64,000 nt of DNA, taken from assembly GCA_001247695.2 (NCBI GenBank), contig LGRX02035080.1:1-64000 (forward strand), read 5' to 3'. The DNA comes from Cymbomonas tetramitiformis (Eukaryota; Chlorophyta; Pyramimonadophyceae; Pyramimonadales; Pyramimonadaceae). Below, piece by piece: positions 22,901 through 31,199 of the stretch (positions are counted from its first letter, which is position 1; each line of letters starts with the position of its first letter). Under the pieces are notes generated by a model. It was given only the letters and a program-made list of their open reading frames with translations. It was not told the DNA's origin and did not search any database. A program made the position numbers and the translations under genes.

Positions 22901-25339
22901 ATTTCGCCGGATCCGAGGTGCCATGCCACCGCTGCGAGGTGCACACGGTAAAGCTGCGAACGGAAGGTCAAAGGCAAAGGGGAAGGCAAAGGGTTTAAGA
23001 TTTAGCGGCAGTCGGAATAGTTTTCAGAAGCATATGGAAAGTATTCTAGTGCTTCTGAAAACTATTCCTACTTCTTCTATATCCTAAACCCTTTGACTTT
23101 CCTTTTACTGCTGCACGCGACCGGCAAGCATCTTTGAAACTTCCGAGTTTCAAAGATGCGTTTTGTATTTTGGGTGCACCCTAAAATTACAAAACAGCCG
23201 AGCGCTTCCCGTTTGTGCGGGATATTCACATGTATTCCATGAAATATTTCATATGAGTTAACACACATGCACACGCAGGGGAAACCCTCGGCTGCTTGGC
23301 ATCTTTGGGTTTGGGTTCGAACCCAAACCCAAACCCAAAACATCTGCCTTAGAAATAAATTGCGCGTTTCGCGCACAAGTAACTTGAAGCCTTGAGCTTC
23401 AAGTAACTTAAAGATATGTATCTTGGCAGCATTTGTGCCAAGCTTCGTGCTCTAGGACGCACGGGAAGCCCTCGGCTGTTTGGCATCTTTGAGTTTGGGT
23501 TCGAACCCAAACCCAAAACATCTGCCTTAGAAATAAATTGCGCGTTTCGCGCACAAGTAACTTGAAGCCTTGAGCTTCAGGTAACTTAAAGATATGTACC
23601 TTGTCAGTATTTGTGCCAAGTTTCGTGCTCTAGGACGCACGGGAAGCCCTCGGCTGTTTGGCATCTTTGGGTTTGGGTTCGAACCCGAACCCAAACCCAA
23701 AACATCTGCCTTAGAAATAAATTGCGCGTTTCGCGCACAAGTAACTTGAAGCCTTGAGCTTCAGGTAACTTAAAGATATGTATCTTGGCAGTATTTGTGC
23801 CAAGTTTCGTGCGCTAGGACGCACGGGAAGCCCTCGGCTGTTTGGCATCTTTGGGTTTGGGTACGTTCGAACCCAAACCCAAAGGCAAAGGCAAAGGACA
23901 GTTTCGTAGATTCTGTCCCGATGCCTTCGCAACCTCGCATGCTAACTCATATTATATTGAATATTCAACATTCAAGCGTTGGATACCCCACGCCAACGGG
24001 AAGCGCTCGGCTGATTTGTTATTTGGGTATGCGCACCCAAATGACCAAAAACGCATCTTTGAAACTCGTAAGTTTCAAAGATGCGTGGCCGATGCCTTCG
24101 TGCTTATGTGTATATTTCATATGAAATATGCCATGGAATAAATGTGAATATCCCGCACAAACGGGAAGCGCTCGGCTGTTTTGTAATTTTAGGTTGCACC
24201 CAAAATACAAAACGCATCTTTGAAACTCGGAAGTTTCAAAGATGCTTGCCGGTCGCGTGCAGCAGTAAAAGGCAAGGCAAAGGGTTTAGGATATAGAAGA
24301 AGTAGGAATAGTTTTCAGAAGCACTAGAATACTTTTCATATGCTTCTGAAAACTATTCCTACTGCCGCTAAATCTTAAACCCTTTGCCTTCCCCTTTGCC
24401 TTTGACCTTCCGTTCGCAGCTTTACCGTGTGCACCTCGCAGCGGTGGCATGGCACCTCGGATCCGGCGAAATGACGATGACGACCTGTCTCAGGTCTGAT
24501 GACATCTCGATCGCGCGGAATCAGTTCCCACTTCGTGTCAAATATCGTTTACCATCAGCAGGATGTACCAGCAAGCCAAGAGGGGCAACTACTGGAAGCT
24601 TTTTGTCTTCTCGAGTATTAAGCTGGGGACGAAAAGTCCATTCTGAGATCACTTTTTTGATATTCAGCGGTCCTGGGAATATGTAGTCTTGCATGTTGTC
24701 GTCATCAGTGGTCCCAGATATCGCTGCCTTACCCTTCGGGTCACGAGCACGCTTTGGCGGTGGTGCACTCCCCGAGGTCTCGGGTGCAGGAGCTGACGCT
24801 GCCTCTGGCCCTGCCTCTGGCGGTGCATCTGCATCAGCTTTTCTCTTACCTAGCATTCTTTTAAGAGTGCCAGCAGCTTTAGGTGCGTCCCGATTCTTCA
24901 GTAATGCAACAGCTGTATCAACTATCTCCTTATTATCTCCACCTTCCACAAGGGCCCGAATTCCACTCTCGAGGTCTTTCTTCTCCTTCTGTTTATTTGT
25001 AGCGGCATACTCGAGCATTAGCGCAACGACTTGCTCAGCTGGTTGCTGAGCTGGTTGCTGAGCTGGTTTCGGCGCACCAACTGTAATAGTCAGCTTTCTT
25101 GGCGATTTAGCTGTAGCTTGAGGATCACTTGCGACTGGAGTGGCATCTTCACTTGCGACTGGAGTGGCAGCTCCTGCGGTACCTGGAGCAACACCAGCGG
25201 CGGGTAACTCATTTGAACCACCTTCACCGGATGCCAAAGATCCGCTCTGAGAGGCCTGTGCACCTCCGGAGGCCATACGCTGTAAATCTCTCATTGAGCC
25301 TCCGATTTTCTTTCGAGCGGTTTGTTTTGTACGAGCCAT
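19980..25339 (-). CDS. H3-tail mimic / ParB-like / methyltransferase-like multi-exon protein, interrupted by a nested transposon
   Basis: Exon 1 starts at 25339 with MARTKQTARKKIGG. The first nine residues after Met equal the histone H3 N-terminus (A1-K9), with two changes (S10K, T11I), then G12-G13. A Ser/Ala/Pro-rich linker and basic patches (KRMLGKRK, PPKRARDPKGK) follow. The frame is broken at 24552-22821 by a nested element and resumes in phase at 22820. The next exon (about 22551-22165) carries VVVDGQHRYDAW, the DGQHR signature of ParB/sulfiredoxin-fold proteins (22365-22351). Further exons are about 22075-21828 and 21535-20767. The 292-nt intron between them (21827-21536) and the 77-nt intron after 20767 (20766-20690) keep frame with GT/AG ends. 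The last exon (20689-19980) holds MDACVMEFPCGTAPASMAG then HVLSIDMDAEVLKMARARY, resembling motif I and the acidic loop of DNA methylases, but the usual FxGxG is altered and no DPPY is evident, so catalysis is doubtful. The exon borders around 22560-22820 and 22075-22165 are uncertain. Joining all parts into one protein is inference. Confidence 0.65.
20690..20766 (-). other. Predicted 77-nt intron of the methylase-like gene
   Basis: Donor GTGAGT at 20766 and acceptor TATGCAG ending at 20690. Exon ends join in frame (VDCA to ATRMILCYIHS). A nearer acceptor (TTGCAG, 39 nt) would shift into the frame that stops shortly after. Confidence 0.65.
21536..21827 (-). other. Predicted 292-nt intron carrying four palindromes
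   Basis: Donor GTATGA after codon AAG (21828) and acceptor GCTTGCAG ending at 21536, phase 0 on both sides. It holds four of the twelve 22-bp palindromes. Confidence 0.6.
21620..21785. promoter_or_regulatory. Cluster of four 22-bp palindromes (copies 5-8)
   Basis: At 21620-21641, 21676-21697 (one mismatch, TGAGAATCG), 21720-21741 and 21764-21785. Spacings are 56, 44 and 44 bp, each copy followed by CACGCGTG or CACACGTG. They lie inside an intron of the minus-strand gene. Confidence 0.75.
22546..22567. promoter_or_regulatory. 22-bp palindrome (copy 9)
   Basis: A perfect copy at the boundary between two exon-like segments of the minus-strand gene, probably in or next to an intron. In the exonic reading of the left frame it encodes LTIVYDCQT, which also appears where other copies are translated, so the site is unlikely to be genuine coding sequence. 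Confidence 0.65.
22821..23256 (+). repeat. Left inverted repeat of the nested foldback element
   Basis: Complementary to 24117-24552 with a handful of differences. It contains smaller nested hairpins, for example GAATAGTTTTCAGAAGC facing GCTTCTGAAAACTATTC around 23020-23070 and GCATCTTTGAAACT facing AGTTTCAAAGATGC around 23127-23160. Confidence 0.88.
23278..23880. repeat. Interior tandem repeats of about 180 bp
   Basis: Three full units and a partial one, starting near 23278, 23459, 23639 and 23819. Each has CCTCGGCTG(C/T)TTGGCATCTT, a GGGTTTGGGTTCGAACCC palindrome, AAATTGCGCGTTTCGCGCAC, and the inverted pairs AACTTGAAGCC/TTGAGCTTCA and CTTGGCA/TGCCAAG. The unit is rich in small hairpins and non-coding. 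Confidence 0.85.
24117..24552 (-). repeat. Right inverted repeat of the nested foldback element
   Basis: Mirror image of 22821-23256, ending CGTTTAC at the insertion point. Confidence 0.88.
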
Positions 25340-25556
25340 GCAATAATGAAATCAATGACACCCCGACATGCATTTATAGGGCTGCAGGTACGCACCTCCC
25401 TCACGCCCGGCAGCCACAGCCTGTGCCTTAGCAGTGGGCTTTCTGACTCTTGTGACCTCCCTGTAGACATCTGTAAAATTATGAATTATTTTAATATTTT
25501 CCTAGTATATATAGATAAAGAAAATCTATAAATATATCTACTACAATACTCACGTG
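25340..25556 (-). promoter_or_regulatory. Upstream region of the H3-mimic gene
   Basis: Lies between the ATG and the palindrome repeats. An AT-rich stretch (about 25470-25540, including TATATATAG on the plus strand) could hold the core promoter. No precise start site can be called. Confidence 0.4.
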
Positions 25557-25856
25557 TGACAATCGTATACGATTGTCAAGCTTCGACCGTACGGTTAATC
25601 ATGTTCAGATGTGCACGAGTAGTGACAAACTCTTCGCGAATATCCAGGCAGGGTTATACGACATGCAATAGGATACACGATCTCGGCGCTAAGTCTCTCT
25701 CACGTGTGACAATCGTATACGATTGTCAAGCTGAAACCGTACGGTTAATCATATTCGAATGTGCACGAGTAGTGACAAACTCTTCGCGAATATCCAGGCA
25801 GGGTTATACGACATGCAAAAGGATACACGATCTCGGCACTAAGTCTCTCTCACGTG
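25557..25856 (+). repeat. Two tandem 150-bp units
   Basis: Units 25557-25706 and 25707-25856 differ at a few positions. Each holds one palindrome, CCGTACGGTTAATCAT, and GTGCACGAGTAGTGACAAAC. The exact 150-bp period keeps the binding sites on a fixed pitch. Confidence 0.85.
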
Positions 25857-25878
25857 TGACAATCGTATACGATTGTCA
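25557..25878. promoter_or_regulatory. Three 22-bp palindromes at 150-bp spacing (copies 10-12)
   Basis: Perfect copies at 25557-25578, 25707-25728 and 25857-25878, each preceded by CACGTG and followed by AAGCT. The last is inside the right terminal repeat. They sit 218-540 bp upstream of the H3-mimic start codon, mirroring copies 1 and 2 upstream of the first plus-strand gene. Confidence 0.75.
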
Positions 25879-26218
25879 AGCTCTGTCGTTGGGTTCGTCT
25901 GTCTGACGCACGTTCGAAACTCGCATGCGACTGGGTGATACCCCCTGAGTCCTTGGTTAGGGGGGGGGAGGGGGGAGTCAGTGTACATTCCTTAAGTATG
26001 AAGAAAAAATTTAAATTTTCTTAAGTATGTGAAAACGCAGGCGTCGACGCGGGCCGACGCGTTACCCTCCTTAAGTATGGGCTTAAGTATGGCAGCCCTA
26101 TTTTCGAAAATCTTAGAATGTTAAGAATGTTTGGTCCGTCCGTCCGTCCAAAAAATGGTCCGTCCGTCCGTCCAAATCTTGGACGGACGAGTTTTTGGAC
26201 GGACGGACGAGTTTTTGG
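25848..26218 (-). repeat. Right terminal inverted repeat of the 9.8-kb element
   Basis: Complement of 16398-16770. The outermost part has two to three GGACGGACGAGTTTTTGGAC units, one more than the left end. Confidence 0.9.
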
Positions 26219-28704
26219 ACGCGTCACTGGACTAACATCCTATCTCTGATCTTGGCGTTGAAAGACTCCAGGAACGTTTGCACCTCCTCCTTGGTCATCG
26301 CGTCGGGAGTCTTCTCCTTGTCGAGCGCGTAATTGCAGTCGATGACCGCCCCCGTGAAGGGCAGTCTCGGGATGTCCTTCAAATCGTCCATACATGCTGC
26401 CCTTGACGATCTTCCAACGAGGGAACATCGGCACGTCCTCCTGATGTGTGGGCTCGTCGCCCTCCAGGTCCGCCTCTCCTGCAACCTTAGGCTCCGGCCC
26501 GTCGGTCCGCGCCTCCCGATACAGTTTGATGTCGACTTTCAACTCGACCTGTTGCAAGCCTAAGATGTGAGCCGCGCTTGGCGCCTGCGCTTCTTTGAGA
26601 TTTGCCCGCGCGTTCTCGACGAAATTGAAGATCGCTAGCGGAACTTCCCCAGACCCGCCCCCCCGGCGCGCTCCCCCCTTCGCGGACTGTAAGCAGCCGA
26701 TCAGCGACTCGATTTTCTCTTGGGAGCTCCAGTAGCTGGTGAGCTCCGTCTTGAATTCGTCCCAGGTTTTGCAATCCTGCCGCGGACACCAAGTGCTTCT
26801 GCACCATGCGTTCCTTCTTAAACTGGCTTATCATATTGCCCCCCTCTTTTAGTGAGATCTCCTTCTCAATAACCAGGCGCAGATACGTGTCCACCTTGTC
26901 GAACTCCGCATCGCCCGCCAAGCCGCTCAAGTTAATCCAGAACGTCATACCCATGGATTTGGCATTGTGGAGAAACTGAGCTTCTTCCACCAAAATCCCT
27001 GCCCCTCTAGACGAGCCCCCCGCTCCGTCCCCGCCTCCTCGTTGCACCTCGTCTTCCAAAGTAAGGGCGTTCCATTTATTGTCGCGGGGGTTAGGATATG
27101 GCACTTGACCCCCCCACCACCCCAGCGGACATCATTTCTTCCCCCCACCTCCCCAGCGGACACTCTCCACTGTTACCTTTAGCAACCCATACCCACCCAC
27201 CCAGCGGACAACACCTGCCCACGGACAGCGCCATCACGTGACCCCACCACCCGGACAAAAAACGGAAATCCTAACCCCCGCGACAATAAATGGAACAGCC
27301 CTAAAAAAAACATTTTTAGCATGTCTCAAAATATAGAAAAGAATGCTTTGGGAGGGAAAACACTGTATGAAGCAGAAGCAAAAAATAATTTACCTGTCGG
27401 TTGGAGGTGGCCTTTTTGCCAGCTTTCTTGGAGGGTCCGCTAGCGGGCGAAGATGAGGCCTTGCGCTTTTTGGTCTTCGAAGCTAAAGGGTTTTTCATGC
27501 CCTTCAGGTCAAACCTTCTGTAAGCCTCCATGATGCTAACGCAGAGGTTCCACGTCTGCGGCCGGAAATTTGCAACGGTCCAGTGCATGAAGTAGACGTT
27601 GATAAGCGTGCTGCCGAATACGGAATGCTTGGACATCGCTATTTGCTTCACATGCGTCTCCATCGACTGGTTCAAGTGAGACATTACGGGGTACCAACTT
27701 GTGACCCGATCGAGCGAGGTGAGCGTCGATGTCATCGTCCAGCACCGTCACCGTCTGCTCTCCCTCTTCCTGCTCCCCCGTCGCCTGCTCCTCGATGTAC
27801 TGGAATCCCTTGGGATATTTCACGGGATCCGGGATTGCAAATCCATGCTCTGATTCGTATGTCGCCATTTTTTCCACCGGCCCTCCGGCCTGGTACCGCC
27901 CAGGTTGATGAGTGTCACCCTCTTCGGCGTCCTCGGGGACGCTGGCTTCGAACTCGGAGATCAACGCTTCTCGGTAGATGGTGTACACGACCCCATGCTT
28001 TTCGAAAAGGGTCGAGCGGAGCCCTTGCATGAACTGAGTGTTGTCTTTACCTTTTTGCTTCTGATCGATCGAGTTCTGCATCTCGCCTAAGAATCGAACC
28101 ATGCCATGTCAGGCGTGAGACTGATGTAGATCTTGCTCTCGAAGGACTGGAAAGCTACCTCCAACGGGACTTCCTCGTTACACTCGTCGGTGGCTTGATA
28201 ACAATGCTGGTGCCCAAAAGCCTTGCCTCTGTATTCTCCCCTCAGTGCTTTTTTCAGGGAGAATTCGGCACGGGTTTTGACATCGTCGATCGCAACGAGA
28301 CCCGCATTGAAAGGGGCCCACGGGTTCTCCTTCCTGCCGGACTTGATCTCGTTCACCCAGCCCCTCTCTTGATCCCGGCAAGCCTCGTACCCCTTCGCGT
28401 GGTACAGGCATTCGATGGGGAGACGAAACACACTCCCTTGCTCCGCCGCCTCGTCTTTCGACATCGGATTCGGCCACCGGTGCTCCATCTCGATTTTCTT
28501 GCACAGCTCAGCTTTCTCCGCATAGTCTAACTTTGCTGCATGCTCCACTTTCAGCTTAGCGTGCCACCCATGTGCAGCCTCCTCGGCTGCCTTCCTTGCC
28601 TCAGAGGGGGTGGCCACTTGAGACATATCCACATTAGCGCCCGCTCCAGTATACACTCTGGAGCCACCAGGTCCTTGAAGGGCGCGTTGGGCAGCAAGCC
28701 CCAC
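26219..28704 (-). pseudogene. N-terminal and central part of the outer methyltransferase gene, decayed
   Basis: Minus-strand coding can be followed in pieces: 28704-28087 (charged, with RGWVNEIKSGRKENPWAPFNAG), 28102-27720 (with YESEHGFAIPDPVKYPKGFQYI), 27710-27397 (HWTVANFRPQTWNLCVSIMEAYRRF, then a Lys-rich tail ending at a GTAAAT donor), 27060-26780, 26557-26400 and 26400-26224. The last piece (GAVIDCNYALDKEKTPDAMTKEEVQ) sits where the DPPY motif IV region should be. Continuation lies at 16397-15668 across the 9.8-kb insertion. Frame changes near 28090, 27715, 26780 and 26400 mostly lack good splice signals, so the gene is a pseudogene. A 237-bp MITE lies within it, and the 5' end abuts another inverted-repeat element at 28719, so the true start may be lost. 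Confidence 0.6.
27065..27301. mobile_element. Harbinger/Tourist-like MITE
   Basis: 237 bp with inverted ends GGGCGTTCCATTTATTGTCG (27065) and the near-exact complement ending GCCC at 27301, flanked by TAA on both sides (27062-27064 and 27302-27304). A TAA/TTA duplication with ends starting GGGC fits PIF/Harbinger MITEs. The interior is C-rich, with three copies of CCCAGCGGACA. Confidence 0.8.
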
Positions 28705-28718
28705 TGCCGTTCTCCTGG

Positions 28719-29794
28719 TGGCTACTACCCAACTTCAAAGTCCTACCATAATGACCTACGTGCAAATGTGTTTTCCTCGCATAAACATCACGTAATTGGT
28801 TCAACGTGCGATCACCCATCCTATTTATGAGTCAAATGAATATTTCAAGTTGTGGGTGTATGCATAGGGTGACCTTTGGAGTGCTTAAATTGCGCACGCT
28901 TTGGTGGTGTTTTTTTTCAAATTTCAGCAAAAAAAGCTAGGTCCTACCATAAGGACCTACATTTAAGCCCGGCTATCCGCTTCACAATAGGTCCTACGAA
29001 AATTTCGAGACCCACGTCGTCAAGTTCTCGAGCTGCTCTTTCCGTAGTGTCTTGTCAAAAATTCCATCCGAGTTCATCTTGGCCCTCAAAATAGTGGTTG
29101 AAGCAGCATTGGCTGTCAAAGCTGGAAAAGGCACTAAATCGCCCAAAATAATAATGCCCTTCGTCCGGCTCAACGATGAATACACGCCAAAATATCGCAC
29201 ATTCTGCCTATGTAGATGGCTCGAAAATTCAATTATTGTGTCTATATGGCGACAATAGCGAGGTAATAGTGTGTAAGCGGCATGTGCGCATTCAATATAG
29301 CATCCCCGACTTCAGACCAAAGCCAAAATTGGCCCTTAAAGTTTATGACATTTGACTAAAAATGATAGGACAGGTTGATTGGGGTGCAGCTAGATGTCCG
29401 CTATGAGGTTATCGACTTGTGCTCTATTCTAAACATGATTGTATATAATGCTTCGGTGCTACTGGATCATTGGACGCATGCTCAGCCGCCATAGTCTGTC
29501 GGCGAAAAATCATACAAGATATGCTATTATTCTAAGAGATTTTTGGCTTTAGAAAAGTTCTCGACGATTTTTTACGCTACCCGTGCCTAATACGGGTAGT
29601 GTAGCATCCCGCTTGGGTTAAAACTCGGCAAGTGGGAAAGAGGGGACTGAGTTCAGGTCCTAAATGTGCCATAAACCGGAGGGTAACCATTCACGATACC
29701 AATAGGACACCTTAAAAATTATTAAAAAAGTGGTCCTTATGGTAGGACCTACAGCGTTCTAGGTCCTACCGTAAGGACCATCGGGTAGTAGCCA
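28719..29794. mobile_element. Inverted-repeat element, TGGCTACTACCC family (1,076 bp)
   Basis: Ends TGGCTACTACCC at 28719-28730 and its complement at 29783-29794. Inside each end are GGTCCTTA/TAGGACC palindromic blocks (for example 28920-28945 and 29730-29780). A minus-strand fragment (29200-28994) matches a frame inside the element at 54.2 kb. No target duplication is evident. It touches the 5' end of the outer methylase pseudogene. Confidence 0.7.
28994..29200 (-). pseudogene. Protein fragment shared with the 54.2-kb element
   Basis: About 35 residues (from TTILRAKM through DKTLRKEQLENLTTWV to FS) match the frame starting at 54398 (DKTLQKEQLKNLTAWV). Conservation at the protein level between two elements suggests descent from a coding gene of the parent transposon. 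Function unknown. Confidence 0.5.
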
Positions 29795-29819
29795 TTTCCC
29801 CCTCAATTCAGGCTCAAGA

Positions 29820-30290
29820 CGCGCTTTTCGAGGCGGAAGGCGTTCATTAGCTAATGAACGCTTCCCCAGTTCAGGCTCAAGGCAAGATTTTCGAGTCGGA
29901 ACAAGGCGTTCAGTAGCTAATGAACGCTTTCCGCCCCGGTTCAGGCTGAAGGCGCGCTTTTCGAGGCGAAAGGCGTTCATTAGTTAATGAACGCTTTCTC
30001 CACCGGTTCAGGCTCAAGGCGCGCTTTTCAAGGCGAAAGGCGTTCATTAGCTAATGAACGCTTTCCGCCCCGGTTCAGGCTGAAGGCGCGCTTTTCGAGG
30101 CGAAAGGCGTTCATTAGCTGATGAACGCTTTCCGCCCCGCGCGATTCAGGCTCAAGGCAAGATTTTCGAGTCGAAAGGCGTTCATTAGTTAATGAACGCT
30201 TTCCGCCCCGATTCAGGCTGAAGGCGCGCTTTTCGAGGCGGAAGGGGTTCATTAACTAATGAACGCTTTCCGCCCCGGTTCAGGCTCAAG
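29820..30290. repeat. Tandem array around a 20-bp palindrome, left arm
   Basis: About seven units of 60-75 bp, each with a version of the palindrome CGTTCATTAGCTAATGAACG followed by TTTCCGCCCC and CAGGCT(C/G)AAGGC. Several copies have compensating or single changes in the centre (AGTTAATG, AGCTGATG, AACTAATG). Open frames crossing it (Asn-Arg-Gly-Gly-Lys repeats) are artefacts. Confidence 0.85.
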
Positions 30291-30565
30291 GCGCGAAAGG
30301 GACGTACCGAAGGCTGTATAAGAGGTATTTCGCCACCAACGCCGAGATCATCAATCACTGACGCTGGCCTCTTGCTTTTCCAGAAAGGCGCTGCAATCGG
30401 CGTTTTCCACGCCTGGGTTACATAGCTCGCCAAAACGAATACCTGGCTTTTGCTTGCTGCCTCTGCTCTGTGTTTTAGGTTGTCGTAAGCTGAAAGCCGA
30501 TTGGTGTGCCTTGGACAGCTCAAGGTTAATTCAAAACCCACGCTATCCAATTCGACCAGAGTCAT
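30185..30565 (-). CDS. Hypothetical ORF, downstream member of an ATGA-overlapping pair
   Basis: The first 90 residues (from MTLVELDSVGFELTLSCPRH) are non-repetitive. The remainder runs into the palindrome array and is probably not genuine. It overlaps the previous ORF by ATGA, which is unusual in a eukaryote. A frameshift or small intron joining the two is more likely. No family recognised. Confidence 0.35.
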   Translation of the reverse strand: MTLVELDSVGFELTLSCPRHTNRLSAYDNLKHRAEAASKSQVFVLASYVTQAWKTPIAAPFWKSKRPASVIDDLGVGGEIPLIQPSVRPFRALSLNRGGKRSLVNEPLPPRKARLQPESGRKAFIN

Positions 30566-30873
30566 TTCATTGTTCCTAAGTACGACAAAAAAACAAAAAA
30601 AGACCTGTCGTTTTCGATTATACTAAACGCCACTCGTTTTTCTGATTGGAGGTTGCCCTCTGTATCTACAGTCCCTCGGTTCGTCTGAATACTGGGGAAA
30701 TTGAAAACCATTTCAGGAGTCTCGTCTGTAATGTCATTCGGGTGAATTATCAACTGCAAGGTGTCTGCTGGACGGTCGGTTTCAAGCGTTCGAATAATGC
30801 TCCGCCTAGAGCCGAGATAGTCGTGGCAGACGTAATTATCTCTCAGTTGTTGAAATGCTTCTGCAGTCGCCAT
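30562..30873 (-). CDS. Hypothetical protein between the palindrome arrays
   Basis: A 103-residue frame starting MATAEAFQQLRDNYVCHDYL, with no recognised domain. It is divergent from the gene at 31200 across a 325-bp spacer (30874-31199), which would hold both promoters. Flanking palindrome arrays on both sides suggest it belongs to one mobile unit. Confidence 0.45.
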   Translation of the reverse strand: MATAEAFQQLRDNYVCHDYLGSRRSIIRTLETDRPADTLQLIIHPNDITDETPEMVFNFPSIQTNRGTVDTEGNLQSEKRVAFSIIENDRSFFVFLSYLGTMK

Positions 30874-31199
30874 ACTAAAATGAGAGAAATTGGCTGTAAA
30901 CTGTGAAAGGGGGTGTGTGTGAAGAAACTTTGAAAAAGTGATGTAACTTTAGCAAAATATTGCAAGTCATTTCTGTCAGCTAAAAATGACATCTCAATTT
31001 TCGATGTCAGATTTTTGTCAGAAATGACATTTGCTGTCGCTTCCTGATTCGGTATGTTCATATCAAAGATGCGATTTTAGGATAACTTGGCGTCATTTGC
31101 GCTGAAATCGAGAATCGATCGATCCAAGAAGATAGACGTTCTCTGTTGACTCGTCAGTCCATATCATTTTCAGAACGTAGAAAACGGCTTCATAAGCTA

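Larger units (their letters stand above)
22821..24552. mobile_element. Nested Mutator-like foldback element (1,732 bp)
   Basis: Ends GTAAACG...CGTTTAC with inverted repeats of about 430 bp that are almost identical. It is flanked by a perfect 10-bp direct repeat CATCAGCAGG at 22811-22820 and 24553-24562. Target duplications of 9-11 bp with long inverted repeats are typical of Mutator-like elements. The interior contains tandem units of about 180 bp and no transposase frame, so it is non-autonomous. The insertion lies in an exon of the H3-mimic gene, whose frame matches on both sides once the element and one duplication copy are left out. Confidence 0.88.
16398..26218. mobile_element. 9.8-kb inverted-repeat element with H3-mimic/ParB/methylase, F-box and Cys-motif genes
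   Basis: The ends are long inverted repeats of about 370 bp (16398-16770 against 25848-26218). Each contains runs of GTCCGTCC/GGACGGAC, a TTAAGTATG-rich block, a G/C-homopolymer block and one 22-bp palindrome. The element splits an older methyltransferase gene (16397 and 26219 are flanking coding). Four or five plus-strand genes on the left converge on one large multi-exon minus-strand gene on the right. No DDE transposase, reverse transcriptase, tyrosine recombinase or polymerase is recognisable. I could not find a convincing target duplication: the left flank ends GATATCG and the right begins GCGTCAC. Confidence 0.85.

Noticed and set aside
21620..25878. CRISPR-like array of repeats and spacers
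   Set aside because: The repeats are perfect palindromes at unequal spacing with recurring, not unique, spacers. The context is eukaryotic and no cas gene is present.
16385..26230. Target-site duplication for the 9.8-kb element
   Set aside because: The flanking bases (GATATCG on the left, GCGTCAC on the right) do not match at any length of 3 or more. The right flank may have changed, or the element may make no duplication.
29820..30290. CRISPR-like array
   Set aside because: The spacers are themselves repeats of one sequence, so this is a tandem minisatellite.
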